From Frankia sp. RB7 (GTDB lineage: Bacteria; Pseudomonadota; Alphaproteobacteria; Rhizobiales; Xanthobacteraceae), in the NCBI GenBank assembly GCA_030403585.1, contig JAUEPE010000006.1, positions 62,001 to 126,000 on the forward strand: 64,000 nucleotides of DNA, in the 5' to 3' direction. The notes below the pieces were generated by a model. That model did no database searches. It was not told where the DNA came from and worked only from the letters and a program-made list of their open reading frames with translations. Below, in pieces: positions 44,986 to 54,172 of this stretch (positions within the stretch are counted from its first letter, which is position 1; each line of letters opens with the position of its first letter). Both the position numbers and the translations under genes were made by a program.

Positions 44986-46716
44986 CTACCGAACGGAGGC
45001 CTTCGCAACGCCCGGCGCTGCTGCCACACTCCCCTCCGCCAGATGCCGTCCCGCGATATACCCGAACGTCAACGCCGGCCCTAGCGTAATGCCCGGCCCC
45101 GGATAGTTGCCATTCATGATCGAGCCCATGTCGTTGCCGCAGGCGTAGAGGCCCGCGATCGGCGTGCCGTCCTCGCTCAGCACGCGCGCCTGGGCGTCGA
45201 CCTTCATGCCGATGGCCGTGCCGAGATCGGCCGGGTAGATGCGCATCGCGAAGAATGGCGCACACACGATCGGCGCGACGCAAGGGTTGGGCTTGTGGCT
45301 GATGTCGCCAAGGTGGCGCTGGTAGATGGTGCTGCCGCGACCAAATTCGGGATCGCGGCCCTCCTTCGCATCGGAATTGTAGCTCGCAATCGTCGCACTG
45401 AGCACAGACGGCTTGATGCCGATCTTCGCCGCGAGCTTTGCGATGTCGGGCGACTCGATCAACTCACCGCTCGCCACATAGCGCCCGATACCACGCGTAA
45501 ATGGCTTGATGCGACCGAGGCCGTAGCTCCACAGGAATTGCCGGTCGCAAATCAGATAGAACGGCCTGTCCGGCTCGCCATTGCCATCGCGCAGCATGGC
45601 GAGAACGAATTCATGGTAGGACAAGGCCTCATTGACAAAGCGCCGTCCAGCCGCATTCACAGCGATCACGCCGGGCTTGGCGCGGTCGATCACCGTATGC
45701 GGGAATACACCGCGACTGCCGTCGGCGCGCCGGAACAATGAGGCCGGTACCCAATAGGCCGGGCTCGTCGCATCCGTGTTGAGCGCGGCACCGCTCGTGG
45801 TCGCAAGGCGAAGCCCGTCGCCGGTGCCTGCCGTGTTGGTGGCCGAGACGAAGCCAGCCGCCGCGGGGAAGAAGCGCTTGCGCAAAATCGCATCGTGCGA
45901 GAAGCCGCCGGTCGCGAGTACCACGCCGCGGCGCGCGGCAATCGAACGGTCGCGCGAGCCATGGCGGATGACCACGCCGCTGACGCGATCGCCCTGCATC
46001 GACAAGTCCTCGACATCGGCACTGAAGAGGATCTCGACCTGCCGCGCCAGCAGCGACGCATAGAGCCGCCCAGCAAGCGCATTGCCGAGATGCAACGTCG
46101 TGCCGCGGGGCCAGCGCAGCCGCTGCAGCGCGAATTGCGAGACCAACCGCGCCGCGCGCAAGGTCGAGCGCAGCGATTTTCCGATCCGGCGCAGATGCGG
46201 GATGTCGAGACGATTGACCATCATCCCGCAGAACAGCGTGAACTCGGGCAGCGGCGCACGCAGCCGCGCAAAATGCGCGCCCAGCCGGGTGCCGTCGAAT
46301 GCGACCGGCTCCAGCACACGCCCGCCCGGCGTCGCACCGAGCCGCTCCGGATAATAATCCGGACAGGCTTTCACCGGCTGCAGGCGAACTTCCGTGTTGG
46401 CTTCGAGATAGGCGACCGCCTCCGGGCCACGCGCCAGGAAGGCTGCGCGCAAGCCCGCATTTGCAGGCTCCGGCACTGTGCTCGACAGATATTGGACGGC
46501 ATCCGTGATGCTGTCGGAAAGCCCGACTTCTTTCATCTTCGAATTGGCAGGGATCCAGACCATGCCGCCGGACCACGCGGTGGTGCCGCCAACGAAGGCG
46601 GTCTTCTCGATCACCAGCACGCGAAGGCCTTCGGCGGCGGCAACCGCCGCAGCCGTCATGCCGCCGGCACCAGCGCCGATGACAATGACGTCGTAGGTCT
46701 CGTGCGCCGGCATCAT
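44986..46716 (-). CDS. FAD-dependent oxidoreductase (3-ketosteroid dehydrogenase/fumarate reductase type)
   Basis: 576 residues. FAD binding is shown by DVIVIGAGAGGMTAAAVAA at the N-terminus and VVLATGGF in the middle. The end of the cap/FAD region carries GLYACGNDMGSIMNGNYPGPGITLGPALTFG (two halves), which is typical of ketosteroid delta-dehydrogenases and related flavoproteins. The protein has no signal peptide. The substrate cannot be set: steroid, fumarate-like acid or other CH-CH donor. Neighbours give no steroid-degradation context. Confidence 0.85.
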   Translation of the reverse strand: MMPAHETYDVIVIGAGAGGMTAAAVAAAEGLRVLVIEKTAFVGGTTAWSGGMVWIPANSKMKEVGLSDSITDAVQYLSSTVPEPANAGLRAAFLARGPEAVAYLEANTEVRLQPVKACPDYYPERLGATPGGRVLEPVAFDGTRLGAHFARLRAPLPEFTLFCGMMVNRLDIPHLRRIGKSLRSTLRAARLVSQFALQRLRWPRGTTLHLGNALAGRLYASLLARQVEILFSADVEDLSMQGDRVSGVVIRHGSRDRSIAARRGVVLATGGFSHDAILRKRFFPAAAGFVSATNTAGTGDGLRLATTSGAALNTDATSPAYWVPASLFRRADGSRGVFPHTVIDRAKPGVIAVNAAGRRFVNEALSYHEFVLAMLRDGNGEPDRPFYLICDRQFLWSYGLGRIKPFTRGIGRYVASGELIESPDIAKLAAKIGIKPSVLSATIASYNSDAKEGRDPEFGRGSTIYQRHLGDISHKPNPCVAPIVCAPFFAMRIYPADLGTAIGMKVDAQARVLSEDGTPIAGLYACGNDMGSIMNGNYPGPGITLGPALTFGYIAGRHLAEGSVAAAPGVAKASVR

Positions 46717-46774
46717 GCGGCTGGGGTCCGGAGGCGAGGCATGACACCGTCATACCCCGCCCGTGGCCTCACAG

Positions 46775-47794
46775 CTAGCGCTGGCGCTTCCGCTCGATCG
46801 GATCGATGTCGATCGCCCGCAGGCGGCCGAGCCGCAGCACGTCCATGGCGAGCCGCCGGCCGATCCGGTCGCGGTCGAGCACGCGGATCAGATCGTCGAC
46901 GCCGTTGATCTCAATGCCGTCGAGCCTGATCACGACGTCGCCGGGCAACAGGCCCGCCTTCGCCGCCGGTCCGTCCTGCTCGATCTGCATCAACAGCACG
47001 CCCATCTTGTTCTCGACGCCGGCCAGCACCGCATGGCGCCGCGGGACCGGCGCGGTCTGTCCGGCAACGCCGATAAAGGCGCGGCGGACATAGCCGTGAC
47101 GGATGATCTCCGAGAGTACGAACTGCGCGGTGTTGCTGGCGACCGCGAAGCAGATGCCTTGTGCGCCGCTGATGATGGCGGTGTTGATGCCGATCACCTC
47201 CGCATTCGACAATACCAGCGGTCCGCCGGAATTGCCGGGATTGAGCGCGGCATCGGTCTGGATCACGTCCTCGATGGTACGGCCGCTGACGGAGCGGATT
47301 GAGCGTCCGAGCGCCGAGACCACGCCGGCGGTGACGGTCGATTCAAAGCCGAGCGGATTGCCGATCGCGATCACGAGCTGGCCGCGCCGCAACGTCTTGG
47401 AATTGCCGAGCGCGGCGTACGGCAAATCGCGCACGCCATTGGCGCGCAGCAGCGCCAGATCGGTGTCGGGGTCGACGCCGAGCACCCTTGCGTCACCCAC
47501 GTTGCCCTCGACGTCCCGCAGCCGGATCTCCTTGGAGGAGCCGACCACATGGCTGTTGGTGAGGACGAGCCCGTCCGGCGAGATCACGATGCCGGAGCCG
47601 AGCCCGCCGCGCTCGCGGCCGTTCGGCACTTTTGGTCCGGTCTCGACACGCACGACGGCGGCGCCGACGCGGTCGGTCACGTCGATCACGGCATTGGAAT
47701 AGGCGTCCAGCAAGGTTCGATCGTCGACCGGGACAGACGCTCTCGCTCGCGATGACGACGCGTCATCGACGGTATCTGAACTGAAATCCAGCAT
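46775..47794 (-). CDS. HtrA/DegP-like serine protease with one PDZ domain
   Basis: 339 residues. A trypsin-like domain (about 40-225) has the triad H82 in TNSHVV, D112 in DTDLALL and S189 in NPGNSGGPL. A single PDZ domain (about 235-330) follows with AAKAGLLPGDVVIRLDG. There is no signal peptide or membrane helix, which sets it apart from periplasmic DegP/DegQ. It may work in the cytoplasm or be exported by another route. The ATG at 47794 gives a 40-residue polar N-terminus. Confidence 0.88.
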   Translation of the reverse strand: MLDFSSDTVDDASSSRARASVPVDDRTLLDAYSNAVIDVTDRVGAAVVRVETGPKVPNGRERGGLGSGIVISPDGLVLTNSHVVGSSKEIRLRDVEGNVGDARVLGVDPDTDLALLRANGVRDLPYAALGNSKTLRRGQLVIAIGNPLGFESTVTAGVVSALGRSIRSVSGRTIEDVIQTDAALNPGNSGGPLVLSNAEVIGINTAIISGAQGICFAVASNTAQFVLSEIIRHGYVRRAFIGVAGQTAPVPRRHAVLAGVENKMGVLLMQIEQDGPAAKAGLLPGDVVIRLDGIEINGVDDLIRVLDRDRIGRRLAMDVLRLGRLRAIDIDPIERKRQR

Positions 47795-47959
47795 GGCAAA
47801 AGTCCTTGAGGCTCACACAGATGGTGGCCAGTTCCCGCTGGTGCAAGTGGCCTGCCCGGGCGCAAGGCAGGACTGCCGAGGTGGCTGGGGCGCCCGCCGC
47901 AGGCTGGCCTAGCATGTGTCGGAGCAAATCGGCTTGGTACGCAGTTCAAGCCAAGCCAA

Positions 47960-49600
47960 CTATCGTCGCTTCGACACTCGGCCTTTCTTGCGCTGCGCTC
48001 TCACGGCTGCTTTGCGCTTCCTTGGGCGCGTCGGCTCAGCTGTTTCATCGTCCATGGCCTTCTTAACAGTATGTGCAGCCCGTAGAGCTTCGATCGCCGT
48101 GGCCTCGCTCTTTCGCAAAGCATCTTCGACGTACTTTTCGAGGGGGAGGTAGATCGCGACCTTTACATCAAGAATCGGCCGAGCCTCGTTCCTCGGACCA
48201 AGCCACTCCTGCGCTCGACCAGTGGCCTTGTTCTTGCGCAAAGATTTTTCAAAAAAATCTCGATATCGTCTCGGAGAGATTCCGAAGAAGTGGGTAAACT
48301 TGGTCTTTTTGTAGTTCGCGTAGTGAACGCGTGACGAGCCTTCCACTTCAATGGAATCGGGATGGAGCGCAAACGCTGCACTCTTTGGGTAAGGCTCAAG
48401 AAAATAAACGGTGTCGATACCAGCTCCAACAATGTGCTTGGCGCAGATGTGACAAGGAAATGTCGTACAAAACAGAGTTGCATCTTGGACCGCTCGACCT
48501 AACCGAGCGGCGTCCATGAGAGCAGACATCTCAGCGTGAAGTATGCGACCAAATTCGATGATATCCATCAGCTGAGAATCTTTTACAGCAGCATGCTGGA
48601 GCATGTCATCGATCTTCTCCACACACTCATTTTCCATCATGCCGCTACTGCTCAAGCGCTCGAACAAATCCAGGATCAGCGAACGCTTTTTTTCATCATT
48701 CGGGTCACTGCCCCACTTAAAGTCGCGAGCATCGCCTCCACCATCGTCGTCCGCCCAATAGGTGCCGCCGCCTCCTTTTGGAACTTCGTTGCATCCAAGA
48801 GTAATGACCTCATGGCGCATGGAGAATATCGCGGCACCTACCTGCCGGGACAAGTCCAGCGAGCGCAGAGATGCGCCCTTCGCCATGTACATTCCGTATT
48901 CGATGGGCGTAGGGGACAGATTTGTCGCACCAAAAATGAGCTTAATAAATCGCTCGAGTTGTTCAGACTGAGTGACCGGAATATCAATGTTGATGATGAA
49001 GTCGGCAAGGTGAAAGACGTCTCTTACTCGCTGACCGTTGTCGTCCTCTTCCTGATCTTCGTCCAGCTTGATCAGCTGATCCGCAATAGCTTTGTATTTA
49101 TCCAAATCCGTACTCTTATGATCTCGTGCAATGCGTTGCGCGAAAGCATCAGTCCGCTCACCCTTGGAGGAATATACGGAAATCTGGAAAAAGAGTTTGC
49201 CGTAGACACTGCGCAGAAGATCTATTTCCTCCTTGCGTTTGAACTGATGAATTATGTAAGCACGCTTTTCGCTATGACGTCGGGTCTTTGGGTCTTCACC
49301 CCGAGCCTTCGCAATTTGATCGATAACAAGCGACGCGCAGATCGCTTTGTCGCCCGAGATTTCTCGGAGGCGATTCCCAAAATCGATATAGCTCTTGAAT
49401 CGTTCCTCGCTTGGCTTGTCGAAGAGTTTGACATCGCAATAGTCGATGTCTCGGAAGAGGCTAGTGACCTTTATTGGAATAACCTTGTATCCGAATCCTT
49501 CCAACAACGTCTTCAATGGAAGGACCGTTTCGCTAAGGTCAACACCTATTGGTGCAACTAGGCCGAAGAAAAGCTCGGGAAATTCGATTCTTTCCAGCAT
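47960..49600 (-). CDS. Anti-phage-type dCTP deaminase (AvcD/DCD-like)
   Basis: 546 residues. The N-terminal domain (ELFFGLVAPIGVDLSETVLPL) resembles the degenerate P-loop nucleotide-binding domain of anti-phage dCTP deaminases. The C-terminal cytidine-deaminase domain has the zinc motif HAE at 355-357 and PCHIC at 382-386. The tail is basic (RPRKRKAAVRAQRKKGRVSKRR is split here only as KR-rich). Known relatives drain dCTP, or dCTP and dCMP, during phage infection and block DNA synthesis. The gene is visibly AT-richer than its neighbours, suggesting transfer. In Vibrio the partner AvcI is a small RNA upstream; none can be named here. Confidence 0.85.
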   Translation of the reverse strand: MLERIEFPELFFGLVAPIGVDLSETVLPLKTLLEGFGYKVIPIKVTSLFRDIDYCDVKLFDKPSEERFKSYIDFGNRLREISGDKAICASLVIDQIAKARGEDPKTRRHSEKRAYIIHQFKRKEEIDLLRSVYGKLFFQISVYSSKGERTDAFAQRIARDHKSTDLDKYKAIADQLIKLDEDQEEDDNGQRVRDVFHLADFIINIDIPVTQSEQLERFIKLIFGATNLSPTPIEYGMYMAKGASLRSLDLSRQVGAAIFSMRHEVITLGCNEVPKGGGGTYWADDDGGGDARDFKWGSDPNDEKKRSLILDLFERLSSSGMMENECVEKIDDMLQHAAVKDSQLMDIIEFGRILHAEMSALMDAARLGRAVQDATLFCTTFPCHICAKHIVGAGIDTVYFLEPYPKSAAFALHPDSIEVEGSSRVHYANYKKTKFTHFFGISPRRYRDFFEKSLRKNKATGRAQEWLGPRNEARPILDVKVAIYLPLEKYVEDALRKSEATAIEALRAAHTVKKAMDDETAEPTRPRKRKAAVRAQRKKGRVSKRR

Positions 49601-49678
49601 AAAATCACGCTCTACCGATTCACATCTCTTTAATGTTTTGTTAATATAGACGTCTTCGACGCGTTTAAGGCGATCCCA

Positions 49679-49861
49679 ATGCCCTCAAAGACCATCAGCA
49701 AGAGTTCCCACAAGAGTCGGGGACAAACGCAAGCATCGCCTTCCCCGGACAACAAGGCAATTAGCGCGAACGCTTTTGATCAGTTCATTGAAGAACAGCT
49801 TCAAAAGCCCGAGTACGAGCGCGCCCAGTCTGACCCTGACGTCGTTTGCCACGTCTATTGA
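49679..49861 (+). CDS. Small divergent ORF next to the dCTP deaminase
   Basis: 60 residues with a basic, serine-rich first half and the segment NAFDQFIEEQLQKPEYERAQ. The latter resembles the N-terminus of many XRE-type regulators (FDxFLEEQLxDPEF), but no helix-turn-helix follows, so it may be a remnant or a tiny regulator. TAAGG lies upstream of the ATG. It is divergent from the deaminase gene across 78 AT-rich bases and shares its base composition. Confidence 0.5.
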   Translation: MPSKTISKSSHKSRGQTQASPSPDNKAISANAFDQFIEEQLQKPEYERAQSDPDVVCHVY

Positions 49862-49881
49862 CGGTAATATAATACTTAGAT

Positions 49882-50331
49882 CTACGGCGCTCGCCGCAAC
49901 GTACCGGACCTGGCCTTGACCGGGTCGAGCAGCGACCAGTCGCCATCCGGCAGCACATAGCCCTTGGGGAACGGCGCGCGCAGCTCGAGCCCGAGCGAAC
50001 GCAACACGCGATCGTCGCGGTAATAACATTGCAGCACGACGCGAACGAGCGTTGCGGCCGCCGCGCCGCCGTCCTTGCGAAACTCCTGCGCCACCGCATC
50101 GCGCCTGGCGGCATCGAGCTCTGCGAGCGGCTGGCCGGCGAGCCGCGCCAGATGGTCCAGCGCCACCGTCACCAATCTGGTGTCGCGCCCGAGCGTCGCA
50201 AGGATGTCGGCCTGGATCGCGGGGTCGTCAGCGCCGGGGACGTTGTACTCGTCGCTGGCGGGAACGATCATCGCTGCGATAGTGCGGAGGTCGTCGCGTT
50301 GGGCGCGCGTGAGTTGATTGTTTGCGGACAT
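49882..50331 (-). CDS. Gluconate 2-dehydrogenase subunit 3-like protein
   Basis: 149 residues matching the small subunit of membrane GMC dehydrogenases: LTRAQRDDLRTIAAMIVPASDEYNVPGADD (two parts) at the start and VLQCYYRDDRVLRSLGLE later, ending in PKGYVLPDG. In gluconate and sugar dehydrogenases this subunit helps fold and export the flavoprotein. Here no Tat or Sec signal is seen, so export is uncertain. It starts seven bases after the GMC subunit stop. Confidence 0.82.
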   Translation of the reverse strand: MSANNQLTRAQRDDLRTIAAMIVPASDEYNVPGADDPAIQADILATLGRDTRLVTVALDHLARLAGQPLAELDAARRDAVAQEFRKDGGAAAATLVRVVLQCYYRDDRVLRSLGLELRAPFPKGYVLPDGDWSLLDPVKARSGTLRRAP

Positions 50332-50338
50332 GACGGCC

Positions 50339-51937
50339 TCAGTCGAACAAGTTTGCGAGACGCTGCTTCATCTGGTCGGCGATGTAGAGCGCGAGGGCCT
50401 GGATGGTGGAGGTCGGGTTCACACCGCCCGAGGTGACGAAGATGCTGCCATCGACGATGAAGAGGTTTTTCACGTCGTGCGTGCGGCCCCATTCGTTGAC
50501 GACGGAGCGCTTGGGATCGGTGCCCATCCGCGCGGTGCCGAGCAAATGCCAGCCGCCCCACGGGATCGGCGAGTTGACGCAGATGTCGGTCGCGCCCGCC
50601 GTCTCGAGGATCTCCCGGCCGCGGGCGAGCGCGTGGTCCATCATCTTCCGGCTGTTCTCGGAGATCGTGTAGTTGATCTTCGGCGCGGGAATGCCGTGGC
50701 TGTCCTTCAGCACGGGATCGAGCGTGACCTGGTTGTGCTCCTCCGGCAAATCCTCGCAGATCGCGGAGAAGCCGAGCCGATGGCCGTTGAGCTTGCGGAA
50801 CACCCGGTGATGATCCGCGCCCCAGGGCAGAATGCCCTTCTGCTCGCTGACGACAGCCTCGAACACCGGCCCTGCGCCGCGCACGAACTGGACGCCATAC
50901 CCGCGCACGAACCCGCGCGACAGGTCCGTGTCATACCACTCCTTGCTCCACAGGCAGGTCGGCGGCGCGCGATTGCTGTCGGTCGGCTCCTTCACATAGC
51001 CGTAGATTTGCGCATAGGGATGGAACATTAAATTCTTGCCAACGAGGCCCGACGAATTGGCGAGACCATCCGGGAAGCGGTCGGATTTCGAGTTCAGCAG
51101 CAGCCGCGGCGTGCCGACGCCGTTGCAGGCGATGATGACGACATGCGCCGGCTGGAACTGCTCGACGCCGTCCTTGTCGTAATAGACCACGCCCGTGGCC
51201 ATGCCGTTCTCGTCGGTCGTGATCTCGCGCACCCGGCAATGCGTACGCAGCTCGACGCCGGCGCGGACCGCCTGCGGCCAATAGGTGATATCGGTCGAGG
51301 ATTTTGCGCCTTGGGCGCAGGCCGGCGTGCAATGGCCGAGATTGATGCAGCGGGCGCGGCCTTCATAGTCTGTGGTCGCGACCGTCGTGTCCGACGGCCA
51401 CCAGTGCCAGCCGAGCTCGTTCATGGCCTTGCCGATGATCGCACCGGACAATCCCATCGGCTGCTGCGGCATCGGCGGATGCGTCAGCGGCGACAGCGGA
51501 TCGCCCGATAGACCGGACGTGCCCATGATCCGGTCGTTCTCTTCGAAGAACGGGGTCAGCGCGTCGTATTCGATCGGCCAGTCGTCGGCGACGCCGTCCA
51601 GCGTCTTCACCTTGAAATCGGAGGGATGTAGCCGCGGCCAATGCGCGGTGTACATCACCGTCGAACCGCCGACCGCGTTGTAGTTGACGACCTTGATCGG
51701 CGAACTGTCATCGTTGATCGGATAATCCTCGGGCCGGCCGCGAATGTTGGGGCTCGACGACCACTCGCCATAAAACTTGGCCTCCCAGTCGCGGCCCGTG
51801 CTGGGATATTCCGCCGGGTTCATCCAGCCGCCCTGCTCGAGGCAGAGAATGTGCATCTTGGTTTCGGCCAGCGACCACGCCACTGCGGCGCCCGAAGCGC
51901 CGGCGCCAATGATCAGGACGTCCACGGGGTCTTTCAT
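50339..51937 (-). CDS. GMC-family oxidoreductase (sugar/alcohol dehydrogenase subunit)
   Basis: 532 residues with FAD-binding DVLIIGAGASGAAVAWSL, the GMC pattern GGSTVMYTAHWPR, and the C-terminal domain WGRTHDVKNLFIVDGSIF and GGVNPTSTIQALALYIAD. The active-site His lies in PWGGWHLLGTARMG. With subunit 3 downstream it fits the flavoprotein of a membrane gluconate or sugar dehydrogenase. The usual triple-haem cytochrome subunit is not adjacent. The start ATG 51937 is preceded by GGGAGGAAG. Confidence 0.87.
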   Translation of the reverse strand: MKDPVDVLIIGAGASGAAVAWSLAETKMHILCLEQGGWMNPAEYPSTGRDWEAKFYGEWSSSPNIRGRPEDYPINDDSSPIKVVNYNAVGGSTVMYTAHWPRLHPSDFKVKTLDGVADDWPIEYDALTPFFEENDRIMGTSGLSGDPLSPLTHPPMPQQPMGLSGAIIGKAMNELGWHWWPSDTTVATTDYEGRARCINLGHCTPACAQGAKSSTDITYWPQAVRAGVELRTHCRVREITTDENGMATGVVYYDKDGVEQFQPAHVVIIACNGVGTPRLLLNSKSDRFPDGLANSSGLVGKNLMFHPYAQIYGYVKEPTDSNRAPPTCLWSKEWYDTDLSRGFVRGYGVQFVRGAGPVFEAVVSEQKGILPWGADHHRVFRKLNGHRLGFSAICEDLPEEHNQVTLDPVLKDSHGIPAPKINYTISENSRKMMDHALARGREILETAGATDICVNSPIPWGGWHLLGTARMGTDPKRSVVNEWGRTHDVKNLFIVDGSIFVTSGGVNPTSTIQALALYIADQMKQRLANLFD

Positions 51938-52137
51938 CGAAACGTCTTCCTCCCGCCTTCGCCGCTTCCCGGGCGATTCGGCCATCACGGCTCGCAAGGC
52001 CGGCAAACGATAGGGGCAGACCGGCCGATGAGTAAAGGCTGGCGCGCGAATGTCGCACTTCGCACAGCGCAGACCATTGGTATCGTTCCATCCGGATGCT
52101 AGGAACGAGGGGCAAGAGCAATCGATAGCGAGAAATT

Positions 52138-52926
52138 ATGTCCGTCGAGAATTCATTTGTCGCCGCCCGCGCCTTCGCGCTCGTCCTGTTTCTCGCTCTG
52201 TCCGGATCTCTAGGGGTCTCCAGCCCCGCCACCGCGCTGACCGCGGCTGCCACGGTCCGGGATGCCAACTCGATCCAGCTCGGCGACGTCACCTACCGGC
52301 TCGACGGCGTCGATGCGCCCGAACTGGACCAGGTCTGCATCGACGACCACGCCGATCCCTGGACCTGCGGCATTGACGCCCGCGACCAGCTCACCAAGCT
52401 GATCGACGGAAAGTCCGTGCGTTGCGACGATGTCGGGCCAGAGAAGAATTTCGGCAAGCGCCACCGCGCGATCTGCACGGTCGAGGGTAACAAGGTCTCA
52501 TTGAACGAGCAGCTGCTCAAACTGGGCTTTGCCATCGCGCGCGAGCCCATCAAGGCCAACGTCAAGCCGGCGGCCGCCGAAGCCAAGACGGCGTCAGCCG
52601 GCATCTGGAAGGGCTGCTTTGTTGCACCGCAAGAATTCCGCACCGGCAAGAGGGACGGCACCCTGCTCGGCGCCGCCTGCCGCTCCGACCGCGACAAGGA
52701 GATTCGCGCGGTGCTGTTTCCGGATGAGCTTGCGGCACCGCCAAGCTGCGCCATCAAGGGCAAGCTCGCGGTGCGCGCGCGCGTCACCGGCAATATCGGC
52801 ATCTATCATTTGCGAGGCTGCCCGAGCTACGCCGCGACCACCAGGCCGGACCGCTGGTTCTGCTCGGAGGACGACGCGCAGGCCTCGGGCTTCCGCAAGG
52901 CCTACAATTGCCGCCGGCCAAAGTGA
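52138..52926 (+). CDS. Exported thermonuclease-like (SNase-fold) protein
   Basis: 262 residues with an N-terminal hydrophobic signal (AFALVLFLALSGSLG). The SNase-like core spans about 38-155: TYRLDGVDAPELDQ corresponds to the first catalytic Arg/Asp/Glu segment, and GKRHRAICTVEG to the second Arg. The C-terminal 90 residues have paired cysteines (LRGCPSYAATTRPDRWFCSED in parts, AYNC), a domain often found after such nucleases. Activity against DNA or RNA outside the cell is likely but not certain. Confidence 0.8.
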   Translation: MSVENSFVAARAFALVLFLALSGSLGVSSPATALTAAATVRDANSIQLGDVTYRLDGVDAPELDQVCIDDHADPWTCGIDARDQLTKLIDGKSVRCDDVGPEKNFGKRHRAICTVEGNKVSLNEQLLKLGFAIAREPIKANVKPAAAEAKTASAGIWKGCFVAPQEFRTGKRDGTLLGAACRSDRDKEIRAVLFPDELAAPPSCAIKGKLAVRARVTGNIGIYHLRGCPSYAATTRPDRWFCSEDDAQASGFRKAYNCRRPK

Positions 52927-53014
52927 ACAGATGGTTCACGCAGCCGTGAGTGGTGGCCGGAGACAGTATTGATCCGGAATTGAACTCAGAGGCGAGTTGC
53001 TGCACTTATAAACG

Positions 53015-53134
53015 TGCGCACGCGCCTTGCGCGAGCGCTTCCTTGGCGGACGATCCTCATCGGATTGTCTTTGCTCGGGCGTTTCCTCCCTAGACTTGGG
53101 CCGCTTGTCACAACAAGCGGCTCTTCTTTTTTGC
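53015..53134 (+). ncRNA. Candidate small RNA ending in a strong terminator
   Basis: A 9-bp GC stem (GCCGCTTGT, 53100-53108, with its complement 53113-53121) is followed by TCTTCTTTTTT, a classical terminator. It lies 170 bases after the nuclease gene and before a convergent operon. TTGAAC (52980-52985) and TATAAA (53007-53012) lie upstream, with wider spacing than ideal. The presumed RNA contains TTTCCTCCCT, an anti-Shine-Dalgarno motif seen in CCUCC-type rhizobial small RNAs. It could also be just the nuclease 3' end. Confidence 0.4.
53100..53132 (+). terminator. Rho-independent terminator
   Basis: 9-bp stem, 4-base loop CACA and a T-rich tail. It is the clearest intrinsic terminator in the window and ends either the nuclease transcript or a small RNA. 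Confidence 0.75.
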
Positions 53135-53144
53135 GCGGTGCTAG

Positions 53145-53534
53145 CTAGCTGTGCATCCGAATGAACTGATCCATCGGCGGCATGTTCTGGTTGAGATGCC
53201 CCATGATCCAGACAGTTCCGCCCACCACCAGGAACACGACCAGAAGGCCGAACGCAAGCGCCAGCACGTTGTTGGTGTTGTCCGGGCCCGTGGTGATGTG
53301 CAGGAAGAACACCAGATGCACGCCCATCTGCGCAATCGCAAGCACGATCAGCGCGACGGGGATCGAAGGCTGCCAGACCAGATCGGTACCGGCGATGAAG
53401 AACGAGAGCGCGGTTAGCAACAGCGCGAGGCCGAGACCAACGACATAGCCGATGATGCGCTCCCCGACACTGTGTTGCTCTTCATCGCCAGGTGCGATGT
53501 CATGTTCGACTTGCATGTGCGTCTGATCGCTCAT
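53145..53534 (-). CDS. cyoD: Cytochrome o ubiquinol oxidase subunit IV
   Basis: 129 residues with three membrane helices (about 28-48, 55-78 and 88-112) and the CyoD features RIIGYVVGLGLALLLTALSF and MGVHLVFFLHI. The subunit aids assembly of the binuclear centre. It is the last cyo gene and overlaps cyoC by four bases. Confidence 0.92.
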   Translation of the reverse strand: MSDQTHMQVEHDIAPGDEEQHSVGERIIGYVVGLGLALLLTALSFFIAGTDLVWQPSIPVALIVLAIAQMGVHLVFFLHITTGPDNTNNVLALAFGLLVVFLVVGGTVWIMGHLNQNMPPMDQFIRMHS

Positions 53535-54172
53535 ACGCCACTCCCAAGCAGGTAAACGACGGAAAATACGCCGACCCAGATAATGTCGAGCGCGTGCCAG
53601 AACAACGCAAAGCACATCATCCGGCGCAGGACGTCGGCGCGAAAGCCCTTTGCGAAGACCTGGGCCATCATGGTGAGCAGCCAGAGCACGCCAGCCGACA
53701 CATGCAGGCCGTGACACCCGACCAGCGAGAAGAACGCAGTCAAGAAGGCACTGCGCGACGGGCCATAGCCGCGGGCGACGAGATCGGCGAATTCGCGGAA
53801 CTCGATCACAAGGAAGACGACCCCGAGCAGGCAGGTCACGGCCATGCCGAGATAGAACCAGAACCGGTTGCGGACATCGGCCGCGATGCTGGCCATGCCG
53901 CAGGTAAAACTCGAGAGCAGCAGGCAAACCGTCTCGATCGCGACGTTCCGCTGCTCGAAGATCTCCGAACCCTTGGGGCCATCGGCGGTCTGGCTGACCA
54001 GCACCGCATAGGCCGCAAAGAAGCAGGAGAACATCACGATGTCGGAGAGCAGGAACACCCAGAAACCGTAGGCGGTGACGGTCCGCTTCGGTGCGGGCCC
54101 GGGATGCTCTACGACGAGACCGATGTGATGGGGATCGGCGTGTGCGTGGCCGGCAGTCGCGGTCATCGTCAT
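53531..54172 (-). CDS. cyoC: Cytochrome o ubiquinol oxidase subunit III
   Basis: 213 residues with five helices: TAYGFWVFLLSDIVMFSCFFAAYAVL (two parts), the conserved GCHGLHVSAGVLW, and FWHALDIIWVGVFSVVYL at the end. This is subunit III of the haem-copper quinol oxidase. It overlaps cyoB by one base and cyoD by four, so translation is coupled. Confidence 0.93.
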   Translation of the reverse strand: MTMTATAGHAHADPHHIGLVVEHPGPAPKRTVTAYGFWVFLLSDIVMFSCFFAAYAVLVSQTADGPKGSEIFEQRNVAIETVCLLLSSFTCGMASIAADVRNRFWFYLGMAVTCLLGVVFLVIEFREFADLVARGYGPSRSAFLTAFFSLVGCHGLHVSAGVLWLLTMMAQVFAKGFRADVLRRMMCFALFWHALDIIWVGVFSVVYLLGSGV

